Shown in pieces: positions 29,154 through 37,988 of a DNA stretch of 64,000 bases. The notes under the pieces are model-generated. The model made no database searches. It was not told the DNA's origin and was given only the letters and a program-made list of their open reading frames with translations. Each line of letters opens with the position of its first letter. Position 1 is the stretch's first letter. Position numbers and translations under genes: made by a program. The stretch is from Atlantibacter hermannii (GTDB lineage Bacteria > Pseudomonadota > Gammaproteobacteria > Enterobacterales > Enterobacteriaceae), in the NCBI GenBank assembly GCA_900635495.1, contig LR134136.1:4030001-4094000 (forward strand), read 5' to 3'.

Positions 29154-29756
29154 ATGCCTAAAATTTTAGTCATTGACCGCTGCTGTTACAGCCGTACTGG
29201 TTTGGCCCACATCGTAAGCGAATCCGCTGTTCATGCGTTGCCAATCGAAGTTATTCAGACGGATGATTTGCTTAAAGCCAGAGAGTACATGAAATGGAAA
29301 CCCGACATTGTTATTGCTGATTTTTATGGTTTCCTGAATGAACTTCATCATATCGATCAGCTTTCATCTATTTTCGCCGCCAGTTCGACAAAAACCCGCT
29401 TTATTTTATTGCCCTATGCCCGTTCGGCGCTGTTAGAGAACTACTGCGCAACGCAAGATATTTGGTTTAACGCCGATAAATCCTGCTCGCTGGAGGCGCT
29501 GGAAGAAGCGTTACGGAATGCATTAACACGTACACATGCAAAAGCGGATAACCGTCATATTGCATCGCTACTGACATTGCGCGAGGAACAGATCCTGCAG
29601 CTGTGGAAGAAAGGCGAAAGTAACGACAGAATTGCTGAAAGCATGCATATCACGGTGAAGACGGTATATACCTATAAACGGAATATTCGTATGAAGCTGG
29701 GCGCGAACAATCGCTTTACGCTATTTCGCCGGGGAACGGAGCTGGTGGAGGTGTAA
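29154..29756 (+). CDS. ecnR: Entericidin locus regulator EcnR (LuxR family)
   Basis: The 200-residue protein has a response-regulator-like N-terminal domain without a clear phospho-acceptor pocket and a C-terminal LuxR helix-turn-helix (LTLREEQILQLWKKGESNDRIAESM then VKTVYTYKRNIRMKLG). It lies next to ecnB and ecnA and matches the ecnR described in Citrobacter; E. coli K-12 lacks it. It is thought to repress ecnB. It is convergent with ecnB. Confidence 0.85.
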   Translation: MPKILVIDRCCYSRTGLAHIVSESAVHALPIEVIQTDDLLKAREYMKWKPDIVIADFYGFLNELHHIDQLSSIFAASSTKTRFILLPYARSALLENYCATQDIWFNADKSCSLEALEEALRNALTRTHAKADNRHIASLLTLREEQILQLWKKGESNDRIAESMHITVKTVYTYKRNIRMKLGANNRFTLFRRGTELVEV

Positions 29757-29786
29757 CGGCACGGCAGCGCATGCGCCGCGCCGTCC
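29757..29786. terminator. GC-rich hairpin between ecnR and ecnB
   Basis: An imperfect GC-rich inverted repeat fills the 36-bp gap between the convergent ecnR and ecnB stops. There is no clear T run, so termination is only likely. Confidence 0.4.
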
Positions 29787-29792
29787 GGAAGC

Positions 29793-29939
29793 TTATTGCT
29801 GTGCTTTCGTGGCTGCGCCGGAAATGGCGCTACCGCCGTCCTGGATATCCTCGCCAACGCCACGGGTGGTATTACAAGCAGTCAGCAGGGATGAAAGGAC
29901 CACCAATGAAAAGAACGCCGCAATTGTTTTCTTGATCAT
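29793..29939 (-). CDS. ecnB: Entericidin B lipoprotein
   Basis: EcnB is a small cell-envelope lipoprotein, the bacteriolytic member of the entericidin pair. The 48 residues include a lipobox LLTAC and the conserved NTTRGVGEDIQDGGSAISGAA. AAAGGA precedes the ATG at 29939 by seven bases. Three TAGCCA motifs and a TATAC -10-like sequence lie in the promoter region. Confidence 0.95.
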   Translation of the reverse strand: MIKKTIAAFFSLVVLSSLLTACNTTRGVGEDIQDGGSAISGAATKAQQ

Positions 29940-29954
29940 AATCTTTTCCTTTAA

Positions 29955-29992
29955 TAGCCAAAGTTTTGTGTATAGCCACTTAAGCATAGCCA
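29955..29992 (-). promoter_or_regulatory. Three TAGCCA repeats in the ecnB promoter
   Basis: TAGCCA occurs at 29955-29960, 29973-29978 and 29987-29992, all in the same orientation and 14-18 bp apart. On the minus strand the middle copy overlaps a TATAC sequence that could be the ecnB -10. Together with the inverted copy before ecnR this suggests EcnR binding. Confidence 0.4.
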
Positions 29993-30041
29993 AAAACTCA
30001 GGAAGTAAAGGTTAGGTAAAGATTTTTAGGAGAATTAGAGA

Positions 30042-30173
30042 TTATTTCGCCGCGCGTTCGATAGCGCCGCCAAGATGCTGAATATCTTCGCCAAATCCGC
30101 GCGCCGTGTGGCAGCCGCTGAGAAACAGCGAAATCAGAAAGGGAATAAGCAGGTATTTAACAGTAGGGTTCAT
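30042..30173 (-). CDS. ecnA: Entericidin A lipoprotein
   Basis: EcnA is the antidote partner of entericidin B. The 43-residue frame has a lipoprotein signal with Cys21 in LSGC and the conserved HTARGFGEDIQHLG. It is separated from ecnB by about 100 bp holding the ecnB promoter, so the two can be regulated apart. Confidence 0.9.
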   Translation of the reverse strand: MNPTVKYLLIPFLISLFLSGCHTARGFGEDIQHLGGAIERAAK

Positions 30174-30232
30174 GTCGATAGCTTCCTGCAAACGGCGGCG
30201 TGGAAAACCACGCCGCGAACCAGACGTAAAAT

Positions 30233-30799
30233 TTATTTCACGCGGGATACGTATTCGCCAGAGCGGGTATCCACTTTAATCACTTCACCAATCTGCACGA
30301 ACAACGGTACTTTAACCACTGCGCCAGTGCTCAGGGTAGCCGGCTTGCCGCCAGTCCCTGCGGTATCACCTTTCAGACCCGGATCGGTATCAACGATTTC
30401 CAGCTCAACGAAGTTCGGCGGTGTAACGGCGATCGGCTGGCCGTTCCACAGGGTAACGATGCATTCAGCCTGATCCAGCAACCATTTGGCGTTGTCGCCA
30501 ATGGCTTTTGCGTCAGCCGCCAGTTGCTCGAAGGTTTCGTTGTTCATGAAATGCCAGAACTCACCATCGTTGTAGAGGTAAGTCAGGTTCATATCCACGA
30601 CGTCAGCGCCTTCGGCGGAGTCAGTAGACTTAAATGTTTTTTCTACGCGAGAACCGGTCAGCAGACGGCGCAGTTTAACGCGCGCAAAAGCCTGACCTTT
30701 ACCCGGTTTAACGAATTCGCTGGATTCAACGGCGTAAGGTTCGCCGTCCATCATGATTTTAAGACCGGCACGAAAATCGTTGCTAGAATAAGTCGCCAT
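30233..30799 (-). CDS. efp: Translation elongation factor P
   Basis: EF-P relieves ribosome stalling at consecutive prolines. The 188-residue protein has Lys34 in the loop KPGKGQAF, the site beta-lysylated by EpmA and EpmB, followed by two OB domains. The MATYSS start at 30799 matches E. coli. It is divergent from epmB with 41 bp between the starts. Confidence 0.98.
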   Translation of the reverse strand: MATYSSNDFRAGLKIMMDGEPYAVESSEFVKPGKGQAFARVKLRRLLTGSRVEKTFKSTDSAEGADVVDMNLTYLYNDGEFWHFMNNETFEQLAADAKAIGDNAKWLLDQAECIVTLWNGQPIAVTPPNFVELEIVDTDPGLKGDTAGTGGKPATLSTGAVVKVPLFVQIGEVIKVDTRSGEYVSRVK

Positions 30800-30840
30800 A
30801 AGGCCCTCTGAATATGTTAACTGGTAGCTTAGCCAAAAAA

Positions 30841-31869
30841 ATGGCAGACATTGTAACCCTAAATCCCCCTTCCAGAGAAGATTGGTTAGCACAACTCGCC
30901 GATGTTATAACCGATCCTGACGAGCTTCTGCATATTTTAAATATAGAAGCCGATCCCGATCTTCTCGCTGGCCGCGAAGCAAGGCGGCTTTTTGCCCTGC
31001 GCGTACCCCGCGCATTCGTGGCGCGGATGGAAAAAGGCAACCCCAACGATCCGCTGTTGCGTCAGGTTTTAACGGCTCGCGAAGAGTTCGTGGCCGCGCC
31101 TGGGTTCTCAACCGATCCGCTTGAAGAACAGCATAGCGTGGTGCCGGGACTGCTGCATAAATACCGCAACCGGGCGCTGTTGCTAGTCAAAGGTGGCTGC
31201 GCGGTTAACTGTCGCTACTGCTTCCGTCGGCATTTCCCCTATGCGGATAATCAGGGTAATAAGCGTAACTGGCAAACGGCGCTGGACTATATCGTCGCAC
31301 ATCCTGAGCTGGATGAGATTATCTTCTCCGGCGGCGATCCCCTGATGGCGAAAGACCATGAGCTGGACTGGCTCATCACTCAGCTTGAAAGCATCCCGCA
31401 TATAAAACGATTACGTATCCATAGCCGTTTGCCGATTGTTATTCCGGCGCGTATTACCGGGGCGCTGACGGCACGGTTTGAACGGTCCAGCTTGCAGATC
31501 CTGCTGGTAAACCATATCAACCACGCCAGGGAGATTGATGCAGCCTTTCGCACGGCGATGGCGCAACTGCGCCGGGCTGGCGTGACGCTGCTAAACCAGA
31601 GCGTACTGTTACGCGGCGTGAACGATAATGCGCAAACGCTCGCGGCATTAAGCAACGCGCTTTTCGACGCTGGCGTGATGCCTTATTACCTGCATGTGCT
31701 GGATCGGGTACAGGGCGCCGCGCACTTCCTGGTGAGCGACGATGAAGCGCGGGGGATTATTCGTGAGCTGCTGACGCTTGTCTCGGGTTACATGGTTCCG
31801 AAACTGGCGCGAGAAATCGGCGGTGAGCCGAGTAAAACGCCGCTGGATTTACACTTAAGGCAGCGTTGA
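30841..31869 (+). CDS. epmB: EF-P (R)-beta-lysine-forming aminomutase EpmB (YjeK)
   Basis: EpmB is a radical-SAM, PLP-dependent lysine 2,3-aminomutase that makes the beta-lysine used to modify EF-P. The motif CAVNCRYCFRR is near residue 120, SGGDPLMAKD follows, and the C-terminal PLP-binding region contains LARE-GGEPSKTPLDL. The 342 residues equal the E. coli length with start MADIV at 30841. Confidence 0.98.
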   Translation: MADIVTLNPPSREDWLAQLADVITDPDELLHILNIEADPDLLAGREARRLFALRVPRAFVARMEKGNPNDPLLRQVLTAREEFVAAPGFSTDPLEEQHSVVPGLLHKYRNRALLLVKGGCAVNCRYCFRRHFPYADNQGNKRNWQTALDYIVAHPELDEIIFSGGDPLMAKDHELDWLITQLESIPHIKRLRIHSRLPIVIPARITGALTARFERSSLQILLVNHINHAREIDAAFRTAMAQLRRAGVTLLNQSVLLRGVNDNAQTLAALSNALFDAGVMPYYLHVLDRVQGAAHFLVSDDEARGIIRELLTLVSGYMVPKLAREIGGEPSKTPLDLHLRQR

Positions 31870-32008
31870 AATCGTGGAAACCGGCGTGGAAAAGATCCGA
31901 AAACGGATTATTTCCACGCGTTCTGATGTGCTAGCTTTTCAAAACTATTAACCCAGTTCCCTTATTGCCGGATCAGCAATGAGGGAAATTATTTGTTTGA
32001 GAGTCGTC

Positions 32009-32832
32009 ATGTCAGCCATAATTAAAGGAATTAATTCAGGCGTTATTTGCAATAACAAAGAATTTGTTTCCCTTGCATTAAAAACACGAAATAAAGATGA
32101 GTCAGAAAATTTATATCTCTTTCCTTTGCCACAATTAAAGGATTTTATGTATGCCCTTGAAAGTGGGATAGCGTCATTTACACCTCAGCGGAAAAACGAT
32201 ACTCATGAAATGTTACATCATGCCCCGGCGCTCAGTCGAGAAGAACTACAATCTGCAGGTGAACTGGAAAGGGTCGTTGCAGTCAGCGCAGCAGTAAAAA
32301 AAAGAGCGTTAAAGTAGAGCTTACATTCTCTTCTAAGAGAAGCGAGCTTTTAATTATTAGTGATGGTCAGATTGAAACATTTATCCATGCGATCATTTTT
32401 GCTATTAAAAATGCAGGTTTTGAAAATCTTCTCTTAACTGTCTCCTCGATGTTAGATTTCATTCCTTTATACGATATGGATTTATTAGCAGACGGAAAAA
32501 TGGAGTATGACAGTTACACTCCCCCGTTATGGAAATTATCGCTTTTCAGACGTTATCTGTTGTTCGTGTTTAAATATCAGCAGGACAATAACCAGGATGC
32601 ATGGTGTGGCACCGTGATAAAAACCGATGCGCAACAAGGTACGGAACAAGCAACAGGCGCTTCGCAACGTGCGATCAAATTCAGTCGCCGGCTACAAAAA
32701 ATCGCTAACAAACCCTGTCAGGTTTTTTGTATCGATATTACGCCTTCAGACGACCAAGAACTCACGAAGGAACAGTGCCTCAATTCGCTGCACCGCTTAT
32801 GCATCAGCGTCATTCGCCGTACGGCACATTAA
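32009..32832 (+). CDS. yjeJ: YjeJ-like protein of unknown function; frame broken in an A-run
   Basis: The protein begins MSAIIKGINSGVICNNKEF and ends FCIDITPSDDQ... before the stop at 32832. A run of eight A at 32297-32304 breaks the frame; nine would join the halves into about 274 residues. An alternative start is the ATG at 31979. It sits between epmB and yjeI as yjeJ does in E. coli, which is the main basis for the name. No catalytic motif or membrane segment is visible. The gene is AT-rich compared with its neighbours, as often seen for poorly conserved or acquired genes. Confidence 0.6.
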
Positions 32833-32844
32833 CAGAAACGCAAA

Positions 32845-32873
32845 TACAAAAGGGAAGCGTATTCCCTTTTGTA
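32845..32873. terminator. Bidirectional terminator between yjeJ and yjeI
   Basis: A perfect 12-bp stem (TACAAAAGGGAA with its complement) closes a five-base loop. A/T-rich ends on both sides allow termination of the convergent genes. Confidence 0.85.
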
Positions 32874-32894
32874 GTCGCGTCATTCAAAACGGGA

Positions 32895-33248
32895 TCAGTT
32901 CGGGCATTTATAAACCTGACCCACCATTTTGCTCGCTGTCGGCACAAAGCTGGACAGCAGATTCTGGCTCGGGCTGCTTACGCCATAGAGAACGTTTCCG
33001 CCCATGGCCGCTGCGTTATTACGCAATTCGTTCGCCGCGCCGCGCATAGAGCCGCCTTCTTCACCATGCTGGCCTGAAAGCCAGTTGCTTTGCTCGCCAG
33101 TCGCTGTACCGAGCAGTTGGCATTCCGCACCGGGTTTCTCTTCAACAAAACGAACGCTCTGGCCGCTACTCGATAATTCATTGCTCGTGCTGCATCCTGC
33201 AAGCAGCAGCGCCGCCGCAACCATTCCCGCTGAGACTGTAATGCGCAT
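32895..33248 (-). CDS. yjeI: DUF4156 lipoprotein YjeI
   Basis: The 117-residue product has a lipoprotein signal (LLLAGCS, Cys19) and the DUF4156 core GTATGEQSNWLSGQHGEEGG then RNNAAAMGGNV. It closely follows E. coli YjeI. Its role in the envelope is unknown. Confidence 0.92.
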   Translation of the reverse strand: MRITVSAGMVAAALLLAGCSTSNELSSSGQSVRFVEEKPGAECQLLGTATGEQSNWLSGQHGEEGGSMRGAANELRNNAAAMGGNVLYGVSSPSQNLLSSFVPTASKMVGQVYKCPN

Positions 33249-33322
33249 GTTATTCCTCGTTATGTGTAGGCTAAAACATTTCTATCCGTAAGACCTTATA
33301 CCTAAAAGATGACCAAAAGAAA

Positions 33323-33350
33323 AACCCCCGGCCATTTCTGACCGGGGGTT
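33323..33350 (-). terminator. Terminator of the groS-groL operon
   Basis: On the minus strand AACCCCCGG pairs with CCGGGGGTT around a ten-base loop and runs into TTTTTCTTTT. It lies 150 bp after groL, beyond an ERIC element, so that element is transcribed as part of the groL 3' region. Confidence 0.85.
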
Positions 33351-33371
33351 TACTATTTTTGTACGACAGAT

Positions 33372-33494
33372 TGATGTAATCCAATAATTCACACTGTGGG
33401 AAGACGGCACCTTCGTACCTCCCCGGGGCTTACCAGAGTAAGTGACTGGGGTGCACGAACGCAGTCAACGCACCCACAGCGTGAAATATGAAGA
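33372..33494. repeat. ERIC (IRU) intergenic repeat
   Basis: The segment contains the ERIC core GTAAGTGACTGGGGTG, the CGAACGCAGTCAACGCAC arm and the palindromic partner CTCCCCGGGGCTTAC, with an outer TGTGGG/CCCACA pair. Length (about 123 bp) and order match the enterobacterial repetitive intergenic consensus. It starts five bases after the groL stop. Confidence 0.85.
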
Positions 33495-33499
33495 TTAAA

Positions 33500-35146
33500 T
33501 TACATCATACCGCCCATACCGCCCATGCCGCCCATACCGCCAGCAGCACCTAAATCAGGCGCATCGCTTTTCGGCAGGTCGGTCACCATGCATTCGGTGG
33601 TGATCATCAGGCCAGCAACAGATGCTGCGTACTGCAGAGCAGAACGGGTAACTTTGGTTGGATCCAGGATACCCATTTCGATCATGTTGCCGTACTCTTC
33701 AGTAGCCGCGTTATAACCGTAGTTACCGTCACCCGCTTTCACGGTGTTAGCTACAACAGACGGTTCTTCACCGCAGTTCAGCACGATCTGACGCAGCGGC
33801 GCTTCCATTGCGCGCAGCGCAACTTTGATACCCATGTTCTGATCTTCGTTCTGGCCTTTCAGCTCAGAAAGTTTGCTTGCTACACGGATCAGCGCAACGC
33901 CGCCGCCAGCAACCACGCCTTCTTCAACCGCAGCACGAGTCGCGTGCAGGGCGTCTTCAACGCGTGCTTTTTTCTCTTTCATTTCAACTTCGGTTGCAGC
34001 GCCAACTTTGATTACCGCAACGCCGCCAGCCAGTTTAGCTACGCGCTCCTGCAGTTTTTCACGATCGTAATCGGAAGTGGCTTCTTCAATCTGCTGACGG
34101 ATCTGAGTCACACGACCCTGAATTGCCGCTTCTTCACCCACGCCATCGATGATGGTGGTGGTGTCTTTGTTGATAACGATACGTTTGGCCTGGCCCAGAT
34201 CTTCCAGGGTCGCTTTTTCCAGCTCCATACCGATCTCTTCAGAGATAACGGTACCGCCAGTCAGGATAGCAATATCCTGCAGCATGGCTTTACGACGATC
34301 GCCGAAGCCCGGTGCTTTCACCGCAGCCACTTTCACGATGCCACGCATGGTGTTAACCACCAGGGTAGCCAGCGCTTCGCCTTCAACATCTTCAGCGATG
34401 ATCAGCAGCGGTTTGCCTGCTTTCGCAACGGCTTCCAGTACCGGCAGCATTTCACGGATGTTGGAGATTTTTTTGTCAGCCAGCAGAATGAACGGGCTTT
34501 CCAGTTCGATAGAACCAGTTTCCGGCTTGTTGATGAAGTACGGAGACAGGTAGCCACGGTCGAACTGCATACCTTCAACCACGTCCAGCTCGTCCTGCAG
34601 ACCGGTGCCTTCTTCAACGGTGATAACGCCTTCTTTACCCACTTTCTCCATCGCCTGAGCAATCAGGGTGCCCACGGTTTCGTCGGAGTTAGCAGAGATA
34701 GTCCCTACCTGCGCGATAGCTTTGGAATCAGAGCAAGGAACAGACAGCGCTTTCAGCTCTTCAACAGCTGCCAGAACCGCTTTGTCGATACCACGTTTCA
34801 GGTCCATCGGGTTCATGCCTGCAGCAACCGCTTTCAGACCTTCAGTGATGATGGATTGCGCCAGTACGGTCGCGGTGGTGGTGCCGTCGCCCGCAGCGTC
34901 ATTCGCTTTGGAGGCAACTTCTTTCACCATCTGTGCGCCCATGTTTTCGAACTTGTCTTCCAGCTCGATTTCACGCGCAACGGACACGCCGTCTTTGGTG
35001 ATGGTCGGTGCACCGAAAGATTTATCCAGAACCACATTACGGCCTTTCGGGCCCAGGGTCACTTTCACTGCATCTGCCAGTACGTTTACGCCACGCAGCA
35101 TTTTTACACGGGCGTCGTTACCGAATTTTACGTCTTTAGCTGCCAT
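33500..35146 (-). CDS. groL: Chaperonin GroEL
   Basis: GroEL is the 60-kDa tetradecameric folding chamber that uses ATP with GroES. The 548 residues include the N-terminal AAKDVKFG, the ATP-binding block GDGTTTATVLA near residue 86, and the GGM-repeat tail. The frame is intact. It is cotranscribed with groS, 47 bp upstream. Confidence 0.99.
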   Translation of the reverse strand: MAAKDVKFGNDARVKMLRGVNVLADAVKVTLGPKGRNVVLDKSFGAPTITKDGVSVAREIELEDKFENMGAQMVKEVASKANDAAGDGTTTATVLAQSIITEGLKAVAAGMNPMDLKRGIDKAVLAAVEELKALSVPCSDSKAIAQVGTISANSDETVGTLIAQAMEKVGKEGVITVEEGTGLQDELDVVEGMQFDRGYLSPYFINKPETGSIELESPFILLADKKISNIREMLPVLEAVAKAGKPLLIIAEDVEGEALATLVVNTMRGIVKVAAVKAPGFGDRRKAMLQDIAILTGGTVISEEIGMELEKATLEDLGQAKRIVINKDTTTIIDGVGEEAAIQGRVTQIRQQIEEATSDYDREKLQERVAKLAGGVAVIKVGAATEVEMKEKKARVEDALHATRAAVEEGVVAGGGVALIRVASKLSELKGQNEDQNMGIKVALRAMEAPLRQIVLNCGEEPSVVANTVKAGDGNYGYNAATEEYGNMIEMGILDPTKVTRSALQYAASVAGLMITTECMVTDLPKSDAPDLGAAGGMGGMGGMGGMM

Positions 35147-35193
35147 TGTTTCTTTCCCTTAAATTCGTACGTTCAGTGAGTTAACGCGTGTAA

Positions 35194-35487
35194 TTACGCT
35201 TCAACAATTGCCAGAATGTCGCTTTCAGACATGATCAACACTTCTTCATTGTCGATCTTCTCTGCTTTTACGCCGTAGCCATCGTTGAAAATCACGATGT
35301 CGCCAACTTTCACATCCAGCGGCTTCACTTCGCCATTGTCCAGGATGCGACCATTGCCTACAGCCAGTACTTCGCCACGGGTAGATTTGCCCGCTGCGGA
35401 GCCGGTCAGAACGATGCCGCCAGCAGATTTGGTTTCAACTTCTTTGCGCTTGACGATCACACGATCATGCAATGGACGAATATTCAT
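35194..35487 (-). CDS. groS: Co-chaperonin GroES
   Basis: GroES caps GroEL. The 97 residues include the mobile loop ETKSAGGIVLTGSAA at 16-30. The ATG at 35487 is preceded by AGGAGA. It is the first gene of the heat-shock operon. Confidence 0.99.
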   Translation of the reverse strand: MNIRPLHDRVIVKRKEVETKSAGGIVLTGSAAGKSTRGEVLAVGNGRILDNGEVKPLDVKVGDIVIFNDGYGVKAEKIDNEEVLIMSESDILAIVEA

Positions 35488-35567
35488 TGAGAGCTCTCCT
35501 TTGAGAAAGTCCGTATCAGTTTTCGGGTAACGCCGAAACCTAGTAGGTTTCCGGCTGGTGCCCTGAG

Positions 35568-35595
35568 AGATGGGGTTAGGTTTTCCCCCTTCAAG
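35568..35595 (-). promoter_or_regulatory. Sigma-32 heat-shock promoter of groS-groL
   Basis: On the minus strand CTTGAA (35590-35595, inside CCCCCCTTGAAG) and CCCCATCT (35568-35575) are 14 bp apart, matching the RpoH consensus CTTGAAA-N13/14-CCCCATNT and the known E. coli groE promoter. Confidence 0.9.
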
Positions 35596-35623
35596 GGGGG
35601 AAGAAGAAAAAAATTTAACTTTT

Positions 35624-36097
35624 TTAGCGATCGTCGCGATCGCGGTCCTCAAGACGGTTGCGGGTATCGTCTTTGCGCTGGAATTCACCATCGAAGGTTT
35701 GGCCGTTATCAGGACCCGCGCTAAATCCGCCGGACATTCTGCTAAAGCGCAGATGCGGCATCAGTTTCAGCGTGAGGTGTTTTTGTACCGGCGGGAGTAA
35801 CAGCAGCAAACCCAGGAAGTCGGTAAAGAAACCGGGCAACAGCAACAGGAACCCTGCAATAACCAGCGACACGCTTTTGATCATCTCTGCTGCCGGGCTT
35901 TCGCCCGCTGCCATTTTCTGCTGCATCAGCATGAAATTTTTGAATCCCTGGTTGCGTACCAGCGACATCCCGATGACCGACGTGAAGATAACCAATATCA
36001 GCGTCATAAAGATGCCGAAGACATGGGCAACCTGAATGAAAATCGAGATCTCTATGTAAACGTAGAGAAAAAAAGCAATGAAAGGTAACCAGCGCAC
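35624..36097 (-). CDS. fxsA: Inner-membrane protein FxsA
   Basis: FxsA is a small inner-membrane protein whose overproduction relieves F-plasmid exclusion of phage T7. The 157 residues contain an N-terminal pair of TM helices, the conserved TSVIGMSLVRNQGF segment, a hydrophobic hairpin LLLLPGFFTDFLGLLLLLPP and a charged tail. The start is a GTG at 36097 after AGGAGA. A longer upstream frame lacks similarity. Confidence 0.95.
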   Translation of the reverse strand: MRWLPFIAFFLYVYIEISIFIQVAHVFGIFMTLILVIFTSVIGMSLVRNQGFKNFMLMQQKMAAGESPAAEMIKSVSLVIAGFLLLLPGFFTDFLGLLLLLPPVQKHLTLKLMPHLRFSRMSGGFSAGPDNGQTFDGEFQRKDDTRNRLEDRDRDDR

Positions 36098-36435
36098 CGT
36101 GCTCTCCTGTGAAAAACAGCCGCCCGAAGCCGCTGTATGAAATAGTTTCGCTAACGCATCCTCATGAAGTGGCGACGCCATAGCCACTTTTCAATCGCTT
36201 TGCAGCGGACATTTTTTTTAGAAATTGTTAAGCGGTGACCTATTTCACAGATTAATAAATGTAATGCAACAACGCCTATAATAAGTGATCCAGATTACGG
36301 CTTTTCGCGAATAACAGCATATGATCATGAGTATGAGACCGAATAAGGAGATATTTGTCGGTCGTTAATCCTCCATAACCACATATATCCTGTGAGTTTG
36401 GTAAAACATTCGTTAGCTTGAGAAAGAAGGTTCAC
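36098..36435 (+). promoter_or_regulatory. Divergent fxsA/aspA intergenic region
   Basis: This 338-bp AT-rich gap holds a perfect TATAAT at 36277-36282 and, just after it, an imperfect palindrome around GTGATCCAGATTAC (36285-36298) resembling a CRP- or FNR-type site. GAAGG lies before the aspA ATG. E. coli aspA is catabolite- and oxygen-controlled, which fits. I see no gene here. Confidence 0.45.
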
Positions 36436-37872
36436 ATGTTAAACAACATTCGTATCGAAGAAGATTTGTTGGGTACCAGGGAAGTTCCAGCGGAGGCCTA
36501 CTACGGCGTACACACTCTGAGAGCGATTGAAAACTTTTACATCAGCAACAGCAAAATCAGCGACATTCCTGAGTTCGTGCGTGGAATGGTAATGGTGAAG
36601 AAAGCCGCAGCGATGGCAAACAAAGAGCTGCAAACCATTCCGAAAAATATCGCGAACACGATTATCGCCGCCTGTGACGAAGTGTTGAACAACGGCAAAT
36701 GCATGGACCAGTTCCCGGTGGATGTTTACCAGGGTGGCGCAGGCACCTCCGTTAATATGAACACGAACGAAGTGCTGGCAAACATTGGCCTTGAACTGAT
36801 GGGACATCAGAAAGGCGAATACCAGTATCTGAATCCAAACGACCACGTTAATAAATGCCAGTCCACCAACGATGCATACCCGACCGGTTTCCGCATCGCG
36901 GTGTACGCTTCTATCGTTAAACTGGTGGATGCCATTAACCAACTGGGCGAAGGCTTCCAGCGTAAGGCCGTAGAATTCGAAACCATCCTGAAAATGGGTC
37001 GTACCCAGTTGCAGGACGCGGTTCCGATGACCCTGGGTCAGGAATTCCATGCATTCAACGTCTTGTTGAATGAAGAAACTAAAAACCTGCTGCGCACCTC
37101 CGAACTGCTGCTGGAAGTTAACCTTGGCGCTACCGCCATCGGTACTCGACTGAACACGCCGGACGGCTACCAGCACCTCGCGGTACAGAAACTGGCGGAA
37201 GTTTCTAACCTTGCAGTCGTGCCTGCGGAAGACCTGATCGAAGCGACCTCCGACTGCGGCGCTTACGTAATGGTACACAGCGCCCTGAAACGTCTGGCCG
37301 TGAAACTGTCGAAAATTTGTAATGACCTGCGTCTGCTCTCTTCCGGTCCGCGTGCTGGCCTGAATGAAATCAATCTGCCGGAACTGCAAGCGGGCTCGTC
37401 CATCATGCCAGCGAAAGTGAACCCGGTAGTGCCGGAAGTGGTGAACCAGGTTTGCTTTAAAGTCATCGGCAACGACACTTGCGTCACCATGGCTTCCGAA
37501 GCCGGTCAGCTGCAGTTGAACGTCATGGAACCGGTGATTGGCCAGGCGATGTTTGAGTCAATTCACATCCTGACTAACGCCTGCTACAACCTGCTGGAAA
37601 AATGCGTTAATGGTATTACCGCGAATAAAGAAGTCTGTGAAAGCTATGTCTACAACTCCATCGGTATCGTGACCTATCTGAACCCGTTCATTGGTCACCA
37701 CAACGGCGATATCGTTGGGAAAATCTGTGCAGAAACGGGTAAGAGCGTGCGGGAAGTCGTGCTTGAACGTGGTCTGCTCACTGAAGCAGAGCTTGACGAT
37801 ATTTTTTCCGTGAATAATCTGATGCATCCTGCATACAAAGCAAAACGTTATACCGATGAAAGCGAACAGTAA
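36436..37872 (+). CDS. aspA: Aspartate ammonia-lyase
   Basis: AspA deaminates aspartate to fumarate, feeding the fumarate reductase encoded in this window during anaerobic growth. The 478-residue protein has the superfamily signature GSSIMPAKVNP near residue 318 and the conserved GRTQLQDAVPMTLGQEF. The MLNNIRIEEDLLG start at 36436 is chosen over an upstream in-frame ATG by similarity. The central third differs from the E. coli sequence more than neighbouring genes do. It is followed by a terminator and dcuA. Confidence 0.97.
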   Translation: MLNNIRIEEDLLGTREVPAEAYYGVHTLRAIENFYISNSKISDIPEFVRGMVMVKKAAAMANKELQTIPKNIANTIIAACDEVLNNGKCMDQFPVDVYQGGAGTSVNMNTNEVLANIGLELMGHQKGEYQYLNPNDHVNKCQSTNDAYPTGFRIAVYASIVKLVDAINQLGEGFQRKAVEFETILKMGRTQLQDAVPMTLGQEFHAFNVLLNEETKNLLRTSELLLEVNLGATAIGTRLNTPDGYQHLAVQKLAEVSNLAVVPAEDLIEATSDCGAYVMVHSALKRLAVKLSKICNDLRLLSSGPRAGLNEINLPELQAGSSIMPAKVNPVVPEVVNQVCFKVIGNDTCVTMASEAGQLQLNVMEPVIGQAMFESIHILTNACYNLLEKCVNGITANKEVCESYVYNSIGIVTYLNPFIGHHNGDIVGKICAETGKSVREVVLERGLLTEAELDDIFSVNNLMHPAYKAKRYTDESEQ

Positions 37873-37892
37873 TAGTTCTACCTGATAATGCG

Positions 37893-37920
37893 AAAGGCAC
37901 GTCACTTGTGACGTGCCTTT
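37893..37920 (+). terminator. Terminator after aspA
   Basis: A 13-bp stem (AAAGGCACGTCAC with its complement) with a two-base loop runs into TTTTTC. Some read-through into dcuA is possible as in E. coli. Confidence 0.9.
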
Positions 37921-37988
37921 TTCGTTTCTGCTGGATACCTAAATACAACAAATCATTATCAACTCGTTAAAATACAAGGAAGCGCATT

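Noticed and set aside
33944..35179. A 411-codon open frame antisense to groL.
   Set aside because: It is the shadow of a highly expressed gene with biased codons. It has no start signal and no family features.
36439..37389. A 316-codon frame antisense to aspA.
   Set aside because: It is a coding shadow; aspA has full family similarity in this stretch.
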